64,000 bases of DNA from Bacillus sp. SLBN-46 (GTDB lineage Bacteria; Bacillota; Bacilli; Bacillales; Cytobacillaceae). The stretch is taken from positions 4,161,001 through 4,225,000 of the forward strand of contig NZ_JAVIZM010000001.1 of the NCBI RefSeq assembly GCF_031453555.1, read 5' to 3'. Below are positions 28,594 to 37,004 of the stretch, piece after piece (the stretch's first letter is position 1; the number at the start of each line of letters is the position of its first letter). The notes beneath the pieces were generated by a model. That model was not told where the DNA came from. It searched no databases and saw only the letters and a program-made list of their open reading frames with translations. The position numbers and the translations under genes were made by a program.

Positions 28594-29232
28594 CTATTTA
28601 ATCTTCTTCTTTTTAAGATAATTATAGAGAATAATTGAAAGGGATACCCATATGTATCCTAATGCATAACCCCCAAGAACATCTGATGGATAATGTACGT
28701 GTAAGATAATCCGGCTTGCTCCAATTAAAAGAAGTAAAATAGCAGCACATGCTCCAATAATGATCTTTGTCTTTTTTGAAACAGCTGACTCAATCAGTAA
28801 ATAAGCAATTAAAAAATACACAGTCATTCCAACCATTGCATGTCCACTTGGGAAGCTGTAGCTTTTCACATCGACAAGATGCTCCAAATCAGGCCTTGGT
28901 CGAGCAAAGTAATCTTTAAGGATCTTACTAATTTCATTCCCCAATGCTATAGATAAAGCAAAAACTGCCGCCCCGAGATAATTTCTTTTTTTAACCAATA
29001 ACCAAATTAACATTAATATGGCGACAACCCCAATTCCCTTTTTATCACCCATTTCGGTTAGTTGAATAAAAAATGGAATGACAGAATTAGGTACATGCGA
29101 AAATAATCCTGCAATTTTATCATCCATCCAGAAAATACTGTGTGTGGCCACTTTAATAGTTGTAAATAGTGCGAATACAATGACCATACCCATAAAAATA
29201 AAAGAGTAATTTAGTTTGCTTTTTGCTTCCAT
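28594..29232 (-). CDS. PAP2 superfamily membrane phosphatase
   Basis: This 212-residue membrane protein has about six hydrophobic segments and the three phosphatase motifs in order: KDYFARPRP, SFPSGHAMVG and SRIILHVHYPSDVLGG. These are the phosphate-binding and catalytic histidine motifs of type-2 phosphatidic acid phosphatases, which act on lipid phosphates such as undecaprenyl pyrophosphate or phosphatidylglycerophosphate. The exact substrate cannot be told. It is a single gene with a ribosome site AAAGGA. Confidence 0.9.
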   Translation of the reverse strand: MEAKSKLNYSFIFMGMVIVFALFTTIKVATHSIFWMDDKIAGLFSHVPNSVIPFFIQLTEMGDKKGIGVVAILMLIWLLVKKRNYLGAAVFALSIALGNEISKILKDYFARPRPDLEHLVDVKSYSFPSGHAMVGMTVYFLIAYLLIESAVSKKTKIIIGACAAILLLLIGASRIILHVHYPSDVLGGYALGYIWVSLSIILYNYLKKKKIK

Positions 29233-29373
29233 TCCCCTATTCCTTTCACTTTCTTTTTAAAATCCTTTAAAAGTATAAAGAAAATAAACTTAAAAATCTA
29301 TATAATAGTGAAAAAGTGTTAAAATAGTTTGAAAATACATTCTTTTTTAACTAATAAAATGGGGGGATTACCT

Positions 29374-30546
29374 ATGTTAAACCAGCTTTTTGCTAAATTA
29401 GAAGGATACTACGATGAGATGGTCTCCATCCGTCGCTACATGCATCAGCATCCTGAGTTATCATTTCAGGAATATGAAACAGCCAAGTTCATTTATTCTT
29501 ATTATAAAAAGTTAGATATTGAAGTTAAGGGGAATGTTGGTGGAAATGGAGTCGTTGCGAAAATTCATGGGAAACTGCCAGGAAAAACAGTTGCACTCCG
29601 GGCTGACTTTGATGCACTTCCTATTCAGGATGAAAAGGATGTACCCTACAAGTCATTAGTTCCAGGGATCATGCATGCATGCGGCCATGATGGACATACA
29701 GCCACTCTCCTTGTCCTTGCGAAAGCATTAAACGAATGTAAAGATGAACTTAAAGGAACCTATGTTTTTATCCATCAACATGCCGAGGAATATGCACCTG
29801 GTGGAGCAGCATCCATGATTGAGGATGGTTGTTTAGACGGTGTTGATGTCATATTTGGTACTCATTTATGGGCAAGCGAACCCACAGGTACTATCCAATA
29901 CAGAACTGGGCCCATTATGGCAGCAGCTGATCGTTTTGAAATTGAAATCCAAGGTCAAGGCGGCCATGGCGCACAGCCCCATAAAACAAAAGACGCTATT
30001 GTCACGGCTTCTCAGCTAGTTCTCAATTTACAGCAAATTGTAAGCCGCAAGGTAAACCCTGTAGAAGCGGCAGTTGTGACGATTGCCTCCTTTACAGCTC
30101 AAAACGCTTTTAATGTTATTGCAGATAAAGCTAAACTAGTTGGAACTGTCCGTACTTTTAATGAAGATATAAGGGCATTTATCGAAAAAGAAATGGAGCG
30201 AATCATCCATGGGACTTGCTATACTGCTGATTGCACATATAAGTATACTTTTGTAAGAGGCTATCCCGCTGTAGTTAATCATGTTAATGAAACAGAATTT
30301 CTCATTTCATGTGCCCAAGAAGTACCTGAGGTAAAAACAATTGAAGAAACGGAGCCACAAATGGGCGGCGAAGATTTCGCCTATTATTTACAAAAAGTAC
30401 CTGGAACATTCTTCTACACAGGCGCTAAACCTCTGGGGGAAGAGACAGCCTTCCCACACCATCACCCTAAATTTGACATTGATGAAAACGCCATGTTGAT
30501 TGCAGCCAAAACACTTGGCACCGCAGCTCTAAAGGTCCATGAGTAA
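29374..30546 (+). CDS. yhaA: M20 family amidohydrolase
   Basis: This 390-residue metallopeptidase-family hydrolase has RRYMHQHPELSFQE, the HACGHDGHTA metal site, HQHAEEYAPGGA and GGEDFAYYLQ near the end, with the dimerisation segment in the middle (GQGGHGAQPH). Enzymes of this kind remove acyl groups from amino acids or open hippurate/IAA-amino-acid bonds. The substrate is unknown. ATG at 29374 follows GGGGGGATT; the frame to 29329 has no ribosome site. It lies convergent to ecsC, like B. subtilis yhaA next to ecsABC. Confidence 0.9.
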   Translation: MLNQLFAKLEGYYDEMVSIRRYMHQHPELSFQEYETAKFIYSYYKKLDIEVKGNVGGNGVVAKIHGKLPGKTVALRADFDALPIQDEKDVPYKSLVPGIMHACGHDGHTATLLVLAKALNECKDELKGTYVFIHQHAEEYAPGGAASMIEDGCLDGVDVIFGTHLWASEPTGTIQYRTGPIMAAADRFEIEIQGQGGHGAQPHKTKDAIVTASQLVLNLQQIVSRKVNPVEAAVVTIASFTAQNAFNVIADKAKLVGTVRTFNEDIRAFIEKEMERIIHGTCYTADCTYKYTFVRGYPAVVNHVNETEFLISCAQEVPEVKTIEETEPQMGGEDFAYYLQKVPGTFFYTGAKPLGEETAFPHHHPKFDIDENAMLIAAKTLGTAALKVHE

Positions 30547-30556
30547 GAAGAAACAA

Positions 30557-30588
30557 CCCCTGAATTTCTCATCATTCAGGGGATTTTT
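30557..30588 (+). terminator. Terminator after yhaA
   Basis: CCCCTGAAT and ATTCAGGGG form a 9-bp stem with an 8-nt loop and an ATTTTT tail. It overlaps the ecsC 3' end. Confidence 0.85.
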
Positions 30589-31291
30589 GCAATAATCTCA
30601 ACCGATAGGCGTTCATCGCTGTTTCTCCAAGGTGTTTCAGTAAATTATTATTCGCATAGGCTCCTACAAAAGCACCAATCCCTGGTACCAGCTGCAGCAT
30701 CTTCGCAAGGTCAATATAATCACGATACTCCTGTTGAAATTTCCGCCAATCCATTTCAACTAACACTTGCTTTCTTTCTTCCCAGTTTTCAATCTCATAA
30801 AGCGTACTTCTTCGAATGTCATCACTTGAAAAGGCCAATTGAAAAATATGCAAAATGAAAAGTCTTTCCTCATATTGATTTGTATTAAATCCATAAACTT
30901 CAGCCGCTTCAAAAAGAAATTTCATCTTAATCGTAAGGAGAAGTGGAAAATCAGCAAGTCCGAGCAAAATCCCTCCAGCACCGGTTCCGGCACCTTCAAA
31001 GATGGCAGTTTTCTGGTATGTTGCTATTTTTTTTCGTACCAATTCATCTCTCTCAGAAAGTGTTAAGCCTTTTGCTTGATCTTTTTTTGTTGTAACCTTT
31101 GAGCCAAATAAAGTTGCTTTTACCATTCCTTTAATACTTTCAGTCATGACCTCATGGACCTTTTCTGGAATCCATTCATTTATTTTTACTTGAGCTTTCT
31201 TAGAAATTCGATTCATCATCCCAGAACGTCTGGATAATTTCCTTTTCCATTCTTCGACTTCATCATAAACTTTTAATTCATATTCATTCAT
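30572..31291 (-). CDS. ecsC: EcsC protein
   Basis: This 239-residue protein carries the EcsC domain: FEGAGTGAGGILLGLADFPLLL, AAEVYGFNTNQYEERLFIL and VPGIGAFVGAYANNNLLKHLG. The function is unknown. It is the third gene after ecsA-ecsB. It starts with ATG after GGAAGGAGTGGGG. A terminator-like hairpin (31355-31386) separates it from ecsB, so some uncoupling is likely. The C-terminus overlaps the yhaA terminator. Confidence 0.92.
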   Translation of the reverse strand: MNEYELKVYDEVEEWKRKLSRRSGMMNRISKKAQVKINEWIPEKVHEVMTESIKGMVKATLFGSKVTTKKDQAKGLTLSERDELVRKKIATYQKTAIFEGAGTGAGGILLGLADFPLLLTIKMKFLFEAAEVYGFNTNQYEERLFILHIFQLAFSSDDIRRSTLYEIENWEERKQVLVEMDWRKFQQEYRDYIDLAKMLQLVPGIGAFVGAYANNNLLKHLGETAMNAYRLRLLQKSPE

Positions 31292-31354
31292 TTAGCCCCA
31301 CTCCTTCCATAAACATTTTATGCTTACCTACGATAAAACCCAGCCAATGGTTTC

Positions 31355-31386
31355 AAAAAAATCCCCTTCATCATCAAAGGGGATTT
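31355..31386 (-). terminator. Terminator between ecsB and ecsC
   Basis: AAATCCCCTT and AAGGGGATTT form a 10-bp perfect stem followed on the minus strand by T5. It lies just after the ecsB stop. Confidence 0.8.
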
Positions 31387-31390
31387 TAAT

Positions 31391-32602
31391 TTAAGCCTTT
31401 ATACGTTTTTCACTGTAAATATAAACAAATAAGTAATTAAATACAAACCCTAAAATTAAGGCAAACAGACTATTCATGATTTCGCCTTTAAGGGCAATAA
31501 ACAAAGCAAAAGTAACCGCTTCTGTAGATAAGATGATCATCAAAAGAAAATGAAACGAGGAAATTTTAAATTTTTGAGCAACAGGATATAAGTCAACCCA
31601 GAGCTTGTTTTGATGATGGTTCCATAATGGAAGCAGCTGAAAACCTGTTAAATACAAAAATAAAATGCTCAATAAGAGTTGTCCTAATCCAAACGAAATG
31701 AAATAAATGGCCACCGTGCCAATGACTGTTAACCTGATAAACAGACCTAAGTAATCAGAAGAACGTAGAAACGCACGAGAATACAAATATAAATATGTTT
31801 TATCCTGAGAAAAAGGAATGTTGCTAATGAGCCAATCAAGCCACTTTCTTCTTTTAACTGTATCCTTTAGCTTTGGAACATCTGTAAACATATTTGCCAG
31901 TCGGTAGAACGAAGCCATTCTCTTTTCTTCATGATCTATTAACAGATCCCATTTAAGCCCCATTTTCTTTGTTCGAACATAAAAGAAACGATAATAAAAG
32001 GCCATCACTACAACAAGAATGAACAAAATAAATACATTTGCTTGTTTGAATAGTAGGAAGGTACATACAGCATTGATAAAATACCGGACAACCATATCCC
32101 ATCTATGTACAGAATTCTGAACAAAATAATGAATTCGCCAGCTAGTGGCTAAATTCCATCCCTTTAATGCTAATAGGACAATTAAATAAGGTAAAAACAA
32201 TTGAAAACCGCTACTGTCTACATGGGCATACATTGGCATAAGTACCGCAAGTACCATAAGAAGTATATACCCTTGAAAAACAAAACTCGCTATACCAGAA
32301 CGAAAAAAATACCCTTTTAGCTTATCCTCGAGTGGTAGGATATACACTTTATCGGCTTCTAGCAGAAAATTATAAACCGGACTGTACGTTAAGAATAAAC
32401 CTATAACAACAGCAATAATGATTTCCGCTGGAAAATTGGAAGAAAGCTTTTCAACCCATTGTTGATAGTAAAATGCACCTGTTCCAATTAGGAATAACAA
32501 AACAATGACCAGATGCCCATTGAATATATAACGTAGGTATCTCCCTAAATCCCTTACACGACCTCCCGCACGGTCCTTCCACAGTTTTTTATCATCAAAC
32601 AT
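31391..32602 (-). CDS. ecsB: ABC transporter permease EcsB
   Basis: This 403-residue integral membrane protein has about eight to ten hydrophobic segments and starts MFDDKKLWKDRAGGRVRDLG. It overlaps the end of ecsA by 8 bp. EcsB is the membrane partner of the EcsA ATPase. In B. subtilis loss of EcsAB lowers protein secretion, competence and sporulation, linked to intramembrane protease RasP activity. Context and size make the call secure. Confidence 0.94.
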   Translation of the reverse strand: MFDDKKLWKDRAGGRVRDLGRYLRYIFNGHLVIVLLFLIGTGAFYYQQWVEKLSSNFPAEIIIAVVIGLFLTYSPVYNFLLEADKVYILPLEDKLKGYFFRSGIASFVFQGYILLMVLAVLMPMYAHVDSSGFQLFLPYLIVLLALKGWNLATSWRIHYFVQNSVHRWDMVVRYFINAVCTFLLFKQANVFILFILVVVMAFYYRFFYVRTKKMGLKWDLLIDHEEKRMASFYRLANMFTDVPKLKDTVKRRKWLDWLISNIPFSQDKTYLYLYSRAFLRSSDYLGLFIRLTVIGTVAIYFISFGLGQLLLSILFLYLTGFQLLPLWNHHQNKLWVDLYPVAQKFKISSFHFLLMIILSTEAVTFALFIALKGEIMNSLFALILGFVFNYLFVYIYSEKRIKA

Positions 32603-33335
32603 AGTTTTCTTCCTTTGTCAATTGAATGTATAGATCATCCAAAGAAGCAGTAGGCATAGAGAATTGCTCTCTTAGCTCTTCAAGCGTTCCTTTGGCTCGT
32701 ATTTTCCCCTCATGTAAAATGACAAAGCGGTCACAATATTTCTCCGCGGTCGCAAGTATATGTGTGGACATCAAAATACCTGCACCGTTCTCTTTCATTT
32801 TCTTCATTAAATCAAGCAGTGACTGAATTCCTAGCGGATCCAAACCAACAAATGGCTCATCTACAATATAAAGGGATGGTTGAACTAAAAAGGCGCACAT
32901 GATCATAACCTTTTGTTTCATCCCTTTTGAAAAATGCGCAGGAAACCAATTTAACCGCTTCTCCATCCGGAACTCCGATAATAATGGGCCCACTCTCTGT
33001 TTATAGTCCGCTTCTTTCAACCCATAAGCCATAGCCGTTAATTTCAAATGCTCTTCTAGGGTTAGTTCCTCATATAAAACAGGTGTTTCAGGAACAAAGG
33101 TAAATTGACGTCGGTAGGCTTCTTTATTTTCCGTAAACGACTGGTCGTTAATTTTTACTGTTCCTTTATGTGGTTCCATTAACCCGATAATATGTTTAAT
33201 GGTCGTACTTTTACCTGCTCCATTAAGTCCAATCAGACCAACCAGTTCTTTTTCGTTTACATCAAAGGATATATCTTTTAGTACTGGGTTTCTTGTATAT
33301 CCTCCAACAAGATTCTCAATTGATAATAGCGACAT
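32595..33335 (-). CDS. ecsA: ABC transporter ATP-binding protein EcsA
   Basis: This 246-residue ATPase starts MSLLSIENLVGGYTRNPVLK. It has Walker A GLNGAGKST, the signature FSKGMKQK (a variant of LSGGQ also seen in B. subtilis EcsA) and Walker B SLYIVDEP. ATG at 33335 matches B. subtilis EcsA; an in-frame ATG at 33341 sits too close to CGGAGGG. First gene of ecsABC. The 585-bp region upstream holds the candidate ncRNA on the other strand. Confidence 0.95.
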   Translation of the reverse strand: MSLLSIENLVGGYTRNPVLKDISFDVNEKELVGLIGLNGAGKSTTIKHIIGLMEPHKGTVKINDQSFTENKEAYRRQFTFVPETPVLYEELTLEEHLKLTAMAYGLKEADYKQRVGPLLSEFRMEKRLNWFPAHFSKGMKQKVMIMCAFLVQPSLYIVDEPFVGLDPLGIQSLLDLMKKMKENGAGILMSTHILATAEKYCDRFVILHEGKIRAKGTLEELREQFSMPTASLDDLYIQLTKEENYV

Positions 33336-33459
33336 TTGCATACGTCCCTCCGTAGCAGATTATGCTTTTCATTTTATCAAATCCAGCTAGATAAAAACAG
33401 GAATACAATTTTTTGATATTTTTTTTGTATATTTCTTTTGAAATCGGACATCATAATAT

Positions 33460-33874
33460 TCGAAGGGGAAACAACTTACTTCGATGAAGAAATTCATCAA
33501 AAATTGAAATGAGGTGTCTGTTAAAGACAATTTCCTTTCAAACAAGTAGAGCTTCCAATTCGTTTCAGATAAGGGGATGGTTGTTTTGTACAAAGTGCAT
33601 GGTAACCATTTTGAGTTCAAGTAACACCACGGTTAAGGTTTATTCACAAATAAACTAAAAATGAGGTGTTTACCGCAGATCGCTACCCGTTTTTATAAGT
33701 TGGGAAAACATATAAAAACAAATAGGGGATGGTCAGCTTGAACAATATTGTTTCTTTATAAAAAACACTCTACGAAAAATGAGGTGTTTATCAAAGAACA
33801 CTCCTGAATGAACGTACCTTTTGAAGCAATTCCCCTTCGAGAGGGCAGGATTCCTTGCGGATCCTGCCTTTTTC
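33460..33874 (+). ncRNA. Candidate structured non-coding RNA between ecsA and hit
   Basis: About 415 nt without a convincing gene. TCGAAGGGGAA (33460-33470) is an exact inverted repeat of TTCCCCTTCGA (33830-33840), and an intrinsic terminator begins 3 nt later. Inside are three copies of GAGGTGT (33511, 33663, 33781), each preceded by an A-rich run, and two copies of GGGGATGG, each exactly 62 nt after the first two boxes. Local hairpins are clear: GATGAA-GAAA-TTCATC (33483-33498), GTCT...AGAC in the first unit, and ATGGTT...AACCAT (33577-33609). No clear sigma-A promoter was found upstream. I do not recognise the family. It could also be a decayed repeat element. Confidence 0.6.
33844..33874 (+). 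terminator. Terminator of the candidate ncRNA
   Basis: GGCAGGAT and ATCCTGCC form an 8-bp GC-rich stem with a 9-nt loop and T5 on the plus strand. No plus-strand protein gene precedes it, which implies an upstream non-coding transcript. Confidence 0.9.
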
Positions 33875-33929
33875 ATTTGTTCTTTTTATGGTAAAATAAT
33901 ACAAACTAATTACAAGGGGCTGTGTTGTG

Positions 33930-34349
33930 ATGAGCAATTGTATTTTTTGTAAGATTGTTAATGGAGAAATTCCAGCTGCAAAAGTTTTCGAAAATGAACA
34001 TGTACTTGCCTTTTTGGATATCAGTCAAGTAACAAAAGGACACACACTTGTCATTCCAAAGATACATAAGGAAAACATATTTGAATTGACTCCTGAAATA
34101 GCTAGAAATCTTTTTGAGGTTGTCCCAGCCATCGCCAATGCGTTAAAACAGGAATTTGAACCAATTGGATTAAATACGATTAATAATAATGGAGAACATG
34201 CAGGTCAATCTGTGTTTCATTACCATATGCACTTGATTCCTCGATATGGCAAAGGTGATGGGTTCGGTGCTGTTTGGAAAAACAACCAAAGTGAATACAC
34301 ACCACAAATCCTGCAAGAAATGGCTGAAGGAATAAGTAAACAACTTTAA
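33930..34349 (+). CDS. hit: HIT family protein Hit
   Basis: This 139-residue nucleotide-binding protein starts MSNCIFCKIVNGEIPAAKV. It has the histidine triad in SVFHYHMHLIPRY and CxxC near the N-terminus, which often binds zinc in this group. HIT hydrolases act on nucleoside phosphoramidates or dinucleoside polyphosphates. ATG at 33930 is chosen over GTG at 33927 after AAGGGG. It is divergent from ecsA as in B. subtilis. The terminator of the ncRNA lies 56 bp upstream and the hit promoter must be between. Confidence 0.94.
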   Translation: MSNCIFCKIVNGEIPAAKVFENEHVLAFLDISQVTKGHTLVIPKIHKENIFELTPEIARNLFEVVPAIANALKQEFEPIGLNTINNNGEHAGQSVFHYHMHLIPRYGKGDGFGAVWKNNQSEYTPQILQEMAEGISKQL

Positions 34350-34388
34350 CTTGCCTTTCACTAACTAAATTATCTGAAAATTATTTCT

Positions 34389-34417
34389 TTAAAATTATTA
34401 CATTATTATGTTATAAT
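34389..34417 (+). promoter_or_regulatory. Sigma-A promoter of trpP
   Basis: TTAAAA (34389-34394), a 17-bp spacer and TATAAT (34412-34417) preceded by TGT, an extended -10. Transcription should begin near 34424. Confidence 0.75.
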
Positions 34418-34467
34418 GAAATCAAGTTTTTCGCTGTAGGCAATGAGGGCACTGCAGGAGAAACAAA

Positions 34468-34495
34468 TAGATTAGTATAGCAGAGGAGAGAAGAG
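34468..34495 (+). promoter_or_regulatory. TRAP binding site over the trpP ribosome site
   Basis: Six (T/G)AG triplets occur at a strict 5-nt period: TAG 34468, 34473, 34478 and GAG 34483, 34488, 34493, each split by two bases. Further GAGs lie upstream at 34445 and 34458. The run covers the Shine-Dalgarno and ends two bases before ATG. Tryptophan-bound TRAP would wrap this RNA and block translation, as known for B. subtilis trpP. Confidence 0.88.
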
Positions 34496-34497
34496 AA

Positions 34498-35025
34498 ATG
34501 AATACGAAGAACATTGTTATTTTAGCACTTTTAGCGGGGATAGGGGTAGTTTTGCATACGGTTATGCCAGCCTTCCTAACAATTAAGCCAGATATGATGC
34601 TGGCAATGATGTTTTTAGGAATTATTCTTATTCCAGAATTAAAAAGTGTGATGCTTCTAGCTATTGTGACTGGCGTATTGTCTGCATTAACAACTAGTTT
34701 CCCGGGTGGACAGATTCCAAACATCATCGATAAACCTATTACTGCGTTAATATTTTTCGGTTTATTTTTAGCCTTAAAAAAATTCCAGAATTCCCTTGTT
34801 AGTGTTGGAATTTTAACAGCTGTAGGAACGTTGATTTCTGGAACCGTCTTTTTATCAGCCGCTTATTTTATTGTTGGTTTACCCGGACCTTTCACAGCGC
34901 TATTCGTGGCGGGTGTTTTACCAGCCATTGCACTAAACACTGTAACAATGGTCATTTTGTATCCAATTGCTCAGTCAATTTTTAAAAGAACTAAATTATC
35001 TTCAGCTTCCGTGATTCAAAAATAA
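34498..35025 (+). CDS. trpP: Tryptophan transporter TrpP
   Basis: This 175-residue membrane protein has about five hydrophobic segments and starts MNTKNIVILALLAGIGVVLH. It contains FLTIKPDMMLAMMFLGIIL and FPGGQIPNIIDKP, characteristic of the TrpP (YhaG) family. It imports tryptophan. Its ribosome site is buried in six phased TRAP triplets, so tryptophan should repress its translation. The site also implies that the genome carries mtrB (TRAP), which is not in this window. A strong terminator follows. Confidence 0.94.
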   Translation: MNTKNIVILALLAGIGVVLHTVMPAFLTIKPDMMLAMMFLGIILIPELKSVMLLAIVTGVLSALTTSFPGGQIPNIIDKPITALIFFGLFLALKKFQNSLVSVGILTAVGTLISGTVFLSAAYFIVGLPGPFTALFVAGVLPAIALNTVTMVILYPIAQSIFKRTKLSSASVIQK

Positions 35026-35044
35026 AACACGGGATCCTTTTAAG

Positions 35045-35075
35045 AAAAAAGAACCCGAAAGGGTTCTTTTTCTTT
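35045..35075 (+). terminator. Bidirectional terminator between trpP and the small membrane gene
   Basis: AAAAGAACCC and GGGTTCTTTT form a 10-bp perfect stem with a GAAA loop and a T-rich tail. Confidence 0.93.
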
Positions 35076-35265
35076 AGGACAAGTAAGAAAGCATTAATGC
35101 AACTAGCAAACACACGATTCCACCACCAGCTAATGCAGCAGCTCTTTTCTTTATTACTTGTTTTGGCGGATACACACCTGGTTTAGAAATATCCAATAAA
35201 TGTTTGATTGTTCCTAATAATAGTATGGCACTTAAGATAAAAAACGTCACAGCTACACTCTTCAT
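35074..35265 (-). CDS. Small two-segment membrane protein, unknown
   Basis: This 63-residue protein has two hydrophobic segments (VAVTFFILSAILLLGTI and AALAGGGIVCLLVALML) joined by a basic, proline-containing loop. It begins with ATG eight bases after AGGGGGAT and ends at a shared terminator, which supports a real gene. I do not recognise the family. It lies between trpP and hpr, both unrelated in function. Confidence 0.7.
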   Translation of the reverse strand: MKSVAVTFFILSAILLLGTIKHLLDISKPGVYPPKQVIKKRAAALAGGGIVCLLVALMLSYLS

Positions 35266-35450
35266 CTTTCTTATCCCCCTACTAACTTTTGAAAATTCGA
35301 AACAATTGTTGTAACTATTTATATGTTTTATCGTCCATTCCTATGAACAAGGCATCGTTTATCCAGGGGGATCCGTGCCTTAAACTATTTAAATAAACTA
35401 ATTTATAAGTTAAATATTCTAAAAGTTGCCATTATTTAGAGGGAGAGGTT

Positions 35451-35480
35451 AAAATAAAATTGAAATTTCAATTTTATTTT
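35451..35480. promoter_or_regulatory. Perfect 30-bp AT-rich palindrome upstream of hpr
   Basis: AAAATAAAATTGAAA is followed directly by its exact reverse complement. It lies about 120 bp before the hpr start in a 336-bp AT-rich gap that otherwise shows an extended -10 (TGGCATAAT, 35566-35574 region) but no gene. It may be an operator for a transition-state regulator or a cruciform-prone tract. Confidence 0.5.
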
Positions 35481-35601
35481 GTTAAATTTACAAATTTCAA
35501 CATAAATATTATATAATTTCTAAAAATTTTGTGAATTTATATCTTTATTAATTTTTATTTTATTGGCATAATGATAATAGAGAAATATAAAGTGGGTGAA
35601 A

Positions 35602-36183
35602 ATGGGGATGACTGAGAAACAATATTCAATGAAGGAAGCGATGCTTTTTAGTCAGAGAATTGCACAATTAAGTAAAGCCTTATGGAAATCAATTGAGAAA
35701 GACTGGCAGCAATGGATTAAGCCTTTTGACCTAAACATTAATGAACACCATATTCTATGGATTGCATACCATTTAAATGGTGCTTCCATTTCAGATGTGG
35801 CAAAGTTTGGGGTCATGCATGTCTCGACAGCATTTAATTTCTCGAAAAAACTGGAAGAAAGAGGCTTACTCCAATTTTCAAAAAAAGAAAATGATAAGCG
35901 CAATACGTATATTCAGCTCACTGCTGAAGGAGAAGACATTTTGCTCGAGTTAATGGAAACCTATAATCCGGACGGTAATGCTGTGTTTACTGGTGCTTTA
36001 CCCCTTCGCGAATTATATGGAAAATTCCCAGACATCATTGAAATGATGGCGATCGTTCGAAACATTTATGGGGATGACTTTATGGAGATTTTTGAACGTT
36101 CTTTCCATAACATCGAAAGTGAATTTGTAGAAGAAAATGGAAAGTTACAAAAGCAGAACAAGACTCAACAAGAACTAGTTTAA
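35602..36183 (+). CDS. hpr: HTH-type transcriptional regulator Hpr (ScoC)
   Basis: This 193-residue MarR-family regulator has [34 protein letters not shown] followed by the recognition region [29 protein letters not shown] and wing [11 protein letters not shown] (shown here as parts of one domain, residues 15-110). Hpr represses extracellular protease, sporulation and other transition-state genes. ATG at 35602 gives the same N-terminal length as B. subtilis Hpr; GTG 35596 and ATG 35608 are alternatives. A 30-bp palindrome lies upstream. Divergence from a small membrane gene and the yhaI neighbour match B. subtilis. Confidence 0.93.
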   Translation: MGMTEKQYSMKEAMLFSQRIAQLSKALWKSIEKDWQQWIKPFDLNINEHHILWIAYHLNGASISDVAKFGVMHVSTAFNFSKKLEERGLLQFSKKENDKRNTYIQLTAEGEDILLELMETYNPDGNAVFTGALPLRELYGKFPDIIEMMAIVRNIYGDDFMEIFERSFHNIESEFVEENGKLQKQNKTQQELV

Positions 36184-36190
36184 AAGCAAC

Positions 36191-36529
36191 TCAGATATAC
36201 TTTCTCAGTTCTTGAAAAAGAAATTCATAAAGATTCTGTGTTAAACATGCCATGATTGCTTCATCGACAGACAGATTTTCCGGTAATGAATCAGCAAATT
36301 CATTGAAAAGCGGATGAAAGTATACATACCCTTCCGCTTTTTGTTCTTCCAATTGCATGCTCATTTTGTCACATAATTGAAAAAAATCTTTAACTTCCTT
36401 TTCAGTGAGACCTTTTTCAATGATAAGTTTGTAAAACTCAAGCTTCGGATTACTTAATAATTGCAGTAAAAGTTTTTGGTGGTATTCTAAAAGATTAATT
36501 CTTTCCAACAATCCATCAATTTCATTCAT
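36191..36529 (-). CDS. yhaI: DUF1878 family protein YhaI
   Basis: This 112-residue helical protein starts MNEIDGLLERINLLEYHQKLL and includes GLTEKEVKDFF and the C-terminal HPLFNEFADSLPENLSVDEAI. It matches the YhaI family by sequence pattern and by position next to hpr. The function is unknown. The ribosome site AGAGGGG is good. It is convergent with hpr, 7 bp apart, with no obvious terminator between them, so the transcripts probably overlap. Confidence 0.85.
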   Translation of the reverse strand: MNEIDGLLERINLLEYHQKLLLQLLSNPKLEFYKLIIEKGLTEKEVKDFFQLCDKMSMQLEEQKAEGYVYFHPLFNEFADSLPENLSVDEAIMACLTQNLYEFLFQELRKYI

Positions 36530-36738
36530 TTAATACCCCTCTTTTCACTCCAGCAATACTCTATGTACATTATTCACCTTTTAAAGACGTAGGTAAACCT
36601 AATTTAAGCAACTGATAAATAAATTATTTATAAATGATAAGAAAGTCTTACAAGCTTCTATTCTTTATGACTATCTTTTTTTTCTAATTTTTGATATTGT
36701 ATAAAACATAATATGAACAACTGGGGAGGGAATCATTG

Positions 36739-36918
36739 ATGATCTCCGTTTTTATTGTCTTTGCTATTTTCATCTTGTTTTATGTAAATAAAATGACCAA
36801 TTCACTATGCATCCAAAAAGAAATACCGGAAGAAAACCAGCATAAAGTATTTCGTACAATCAATGTCCTAATTACGATTTTACTGATTTCTTCCTATTTG
36901 GAAATTTTATATACATAA
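36739..36918 (+). CDS. Small two-segment membrane protein, unknown
   Basis: This 59-residue protein starts MISVFIVFAIFILFYV. It has an N-terminal membrane segment, a short charged loop (CIQKEIPEENQHKVF) and a second segment. ATG at 36739 lies eight bases after GGGGAGGG, and a shared terminator follows 34 bp after the stop. The family was not recognised. Confidence 0.65.
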   Translation: MISVFIVFAIFILFYVNKMTNSLCIQKEIPEENQHKVFRTINVLITILLISSYLEILYT

Positions 36919-36951
36919 TTCTGTTTATAGCGGGATTTAACTTAAGGAATT

Positions 36952-36996
36952 AAAAAATCGAAGCGATGAGGAATTTCTCATCGCTTTTAATTTTTT
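36952..36996 (+). terminator. Bidirectional terminator before the YjcZ genes
   Basis: AAGCGATGAG and CTCATCGCTT form a 10-bp stem with A6 before and TTAATTTTTT after, so it serves the small gene on + and the YjcZ gene on -. Confidence 0.9.
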
Positions 36997-37004
36997 ATTT
37001 ATTA

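Noticed and set aside
33387..33620. 77-residue minus-strand ORF in the ecsA-hit gap
   Set aside because: It covers the candidate ncRNA's 5' part and lacks a ribosome site. The terminator direction supports a plus-strand RNA.
33460..33840. MITE-type mobile element with 11-bp terminal inverted repeats
   Set aside because: No target-site duplication flanks the repeats, and a terminator directly follows the right repeat, which fits an RNA closing stem better. Not fully excluded.
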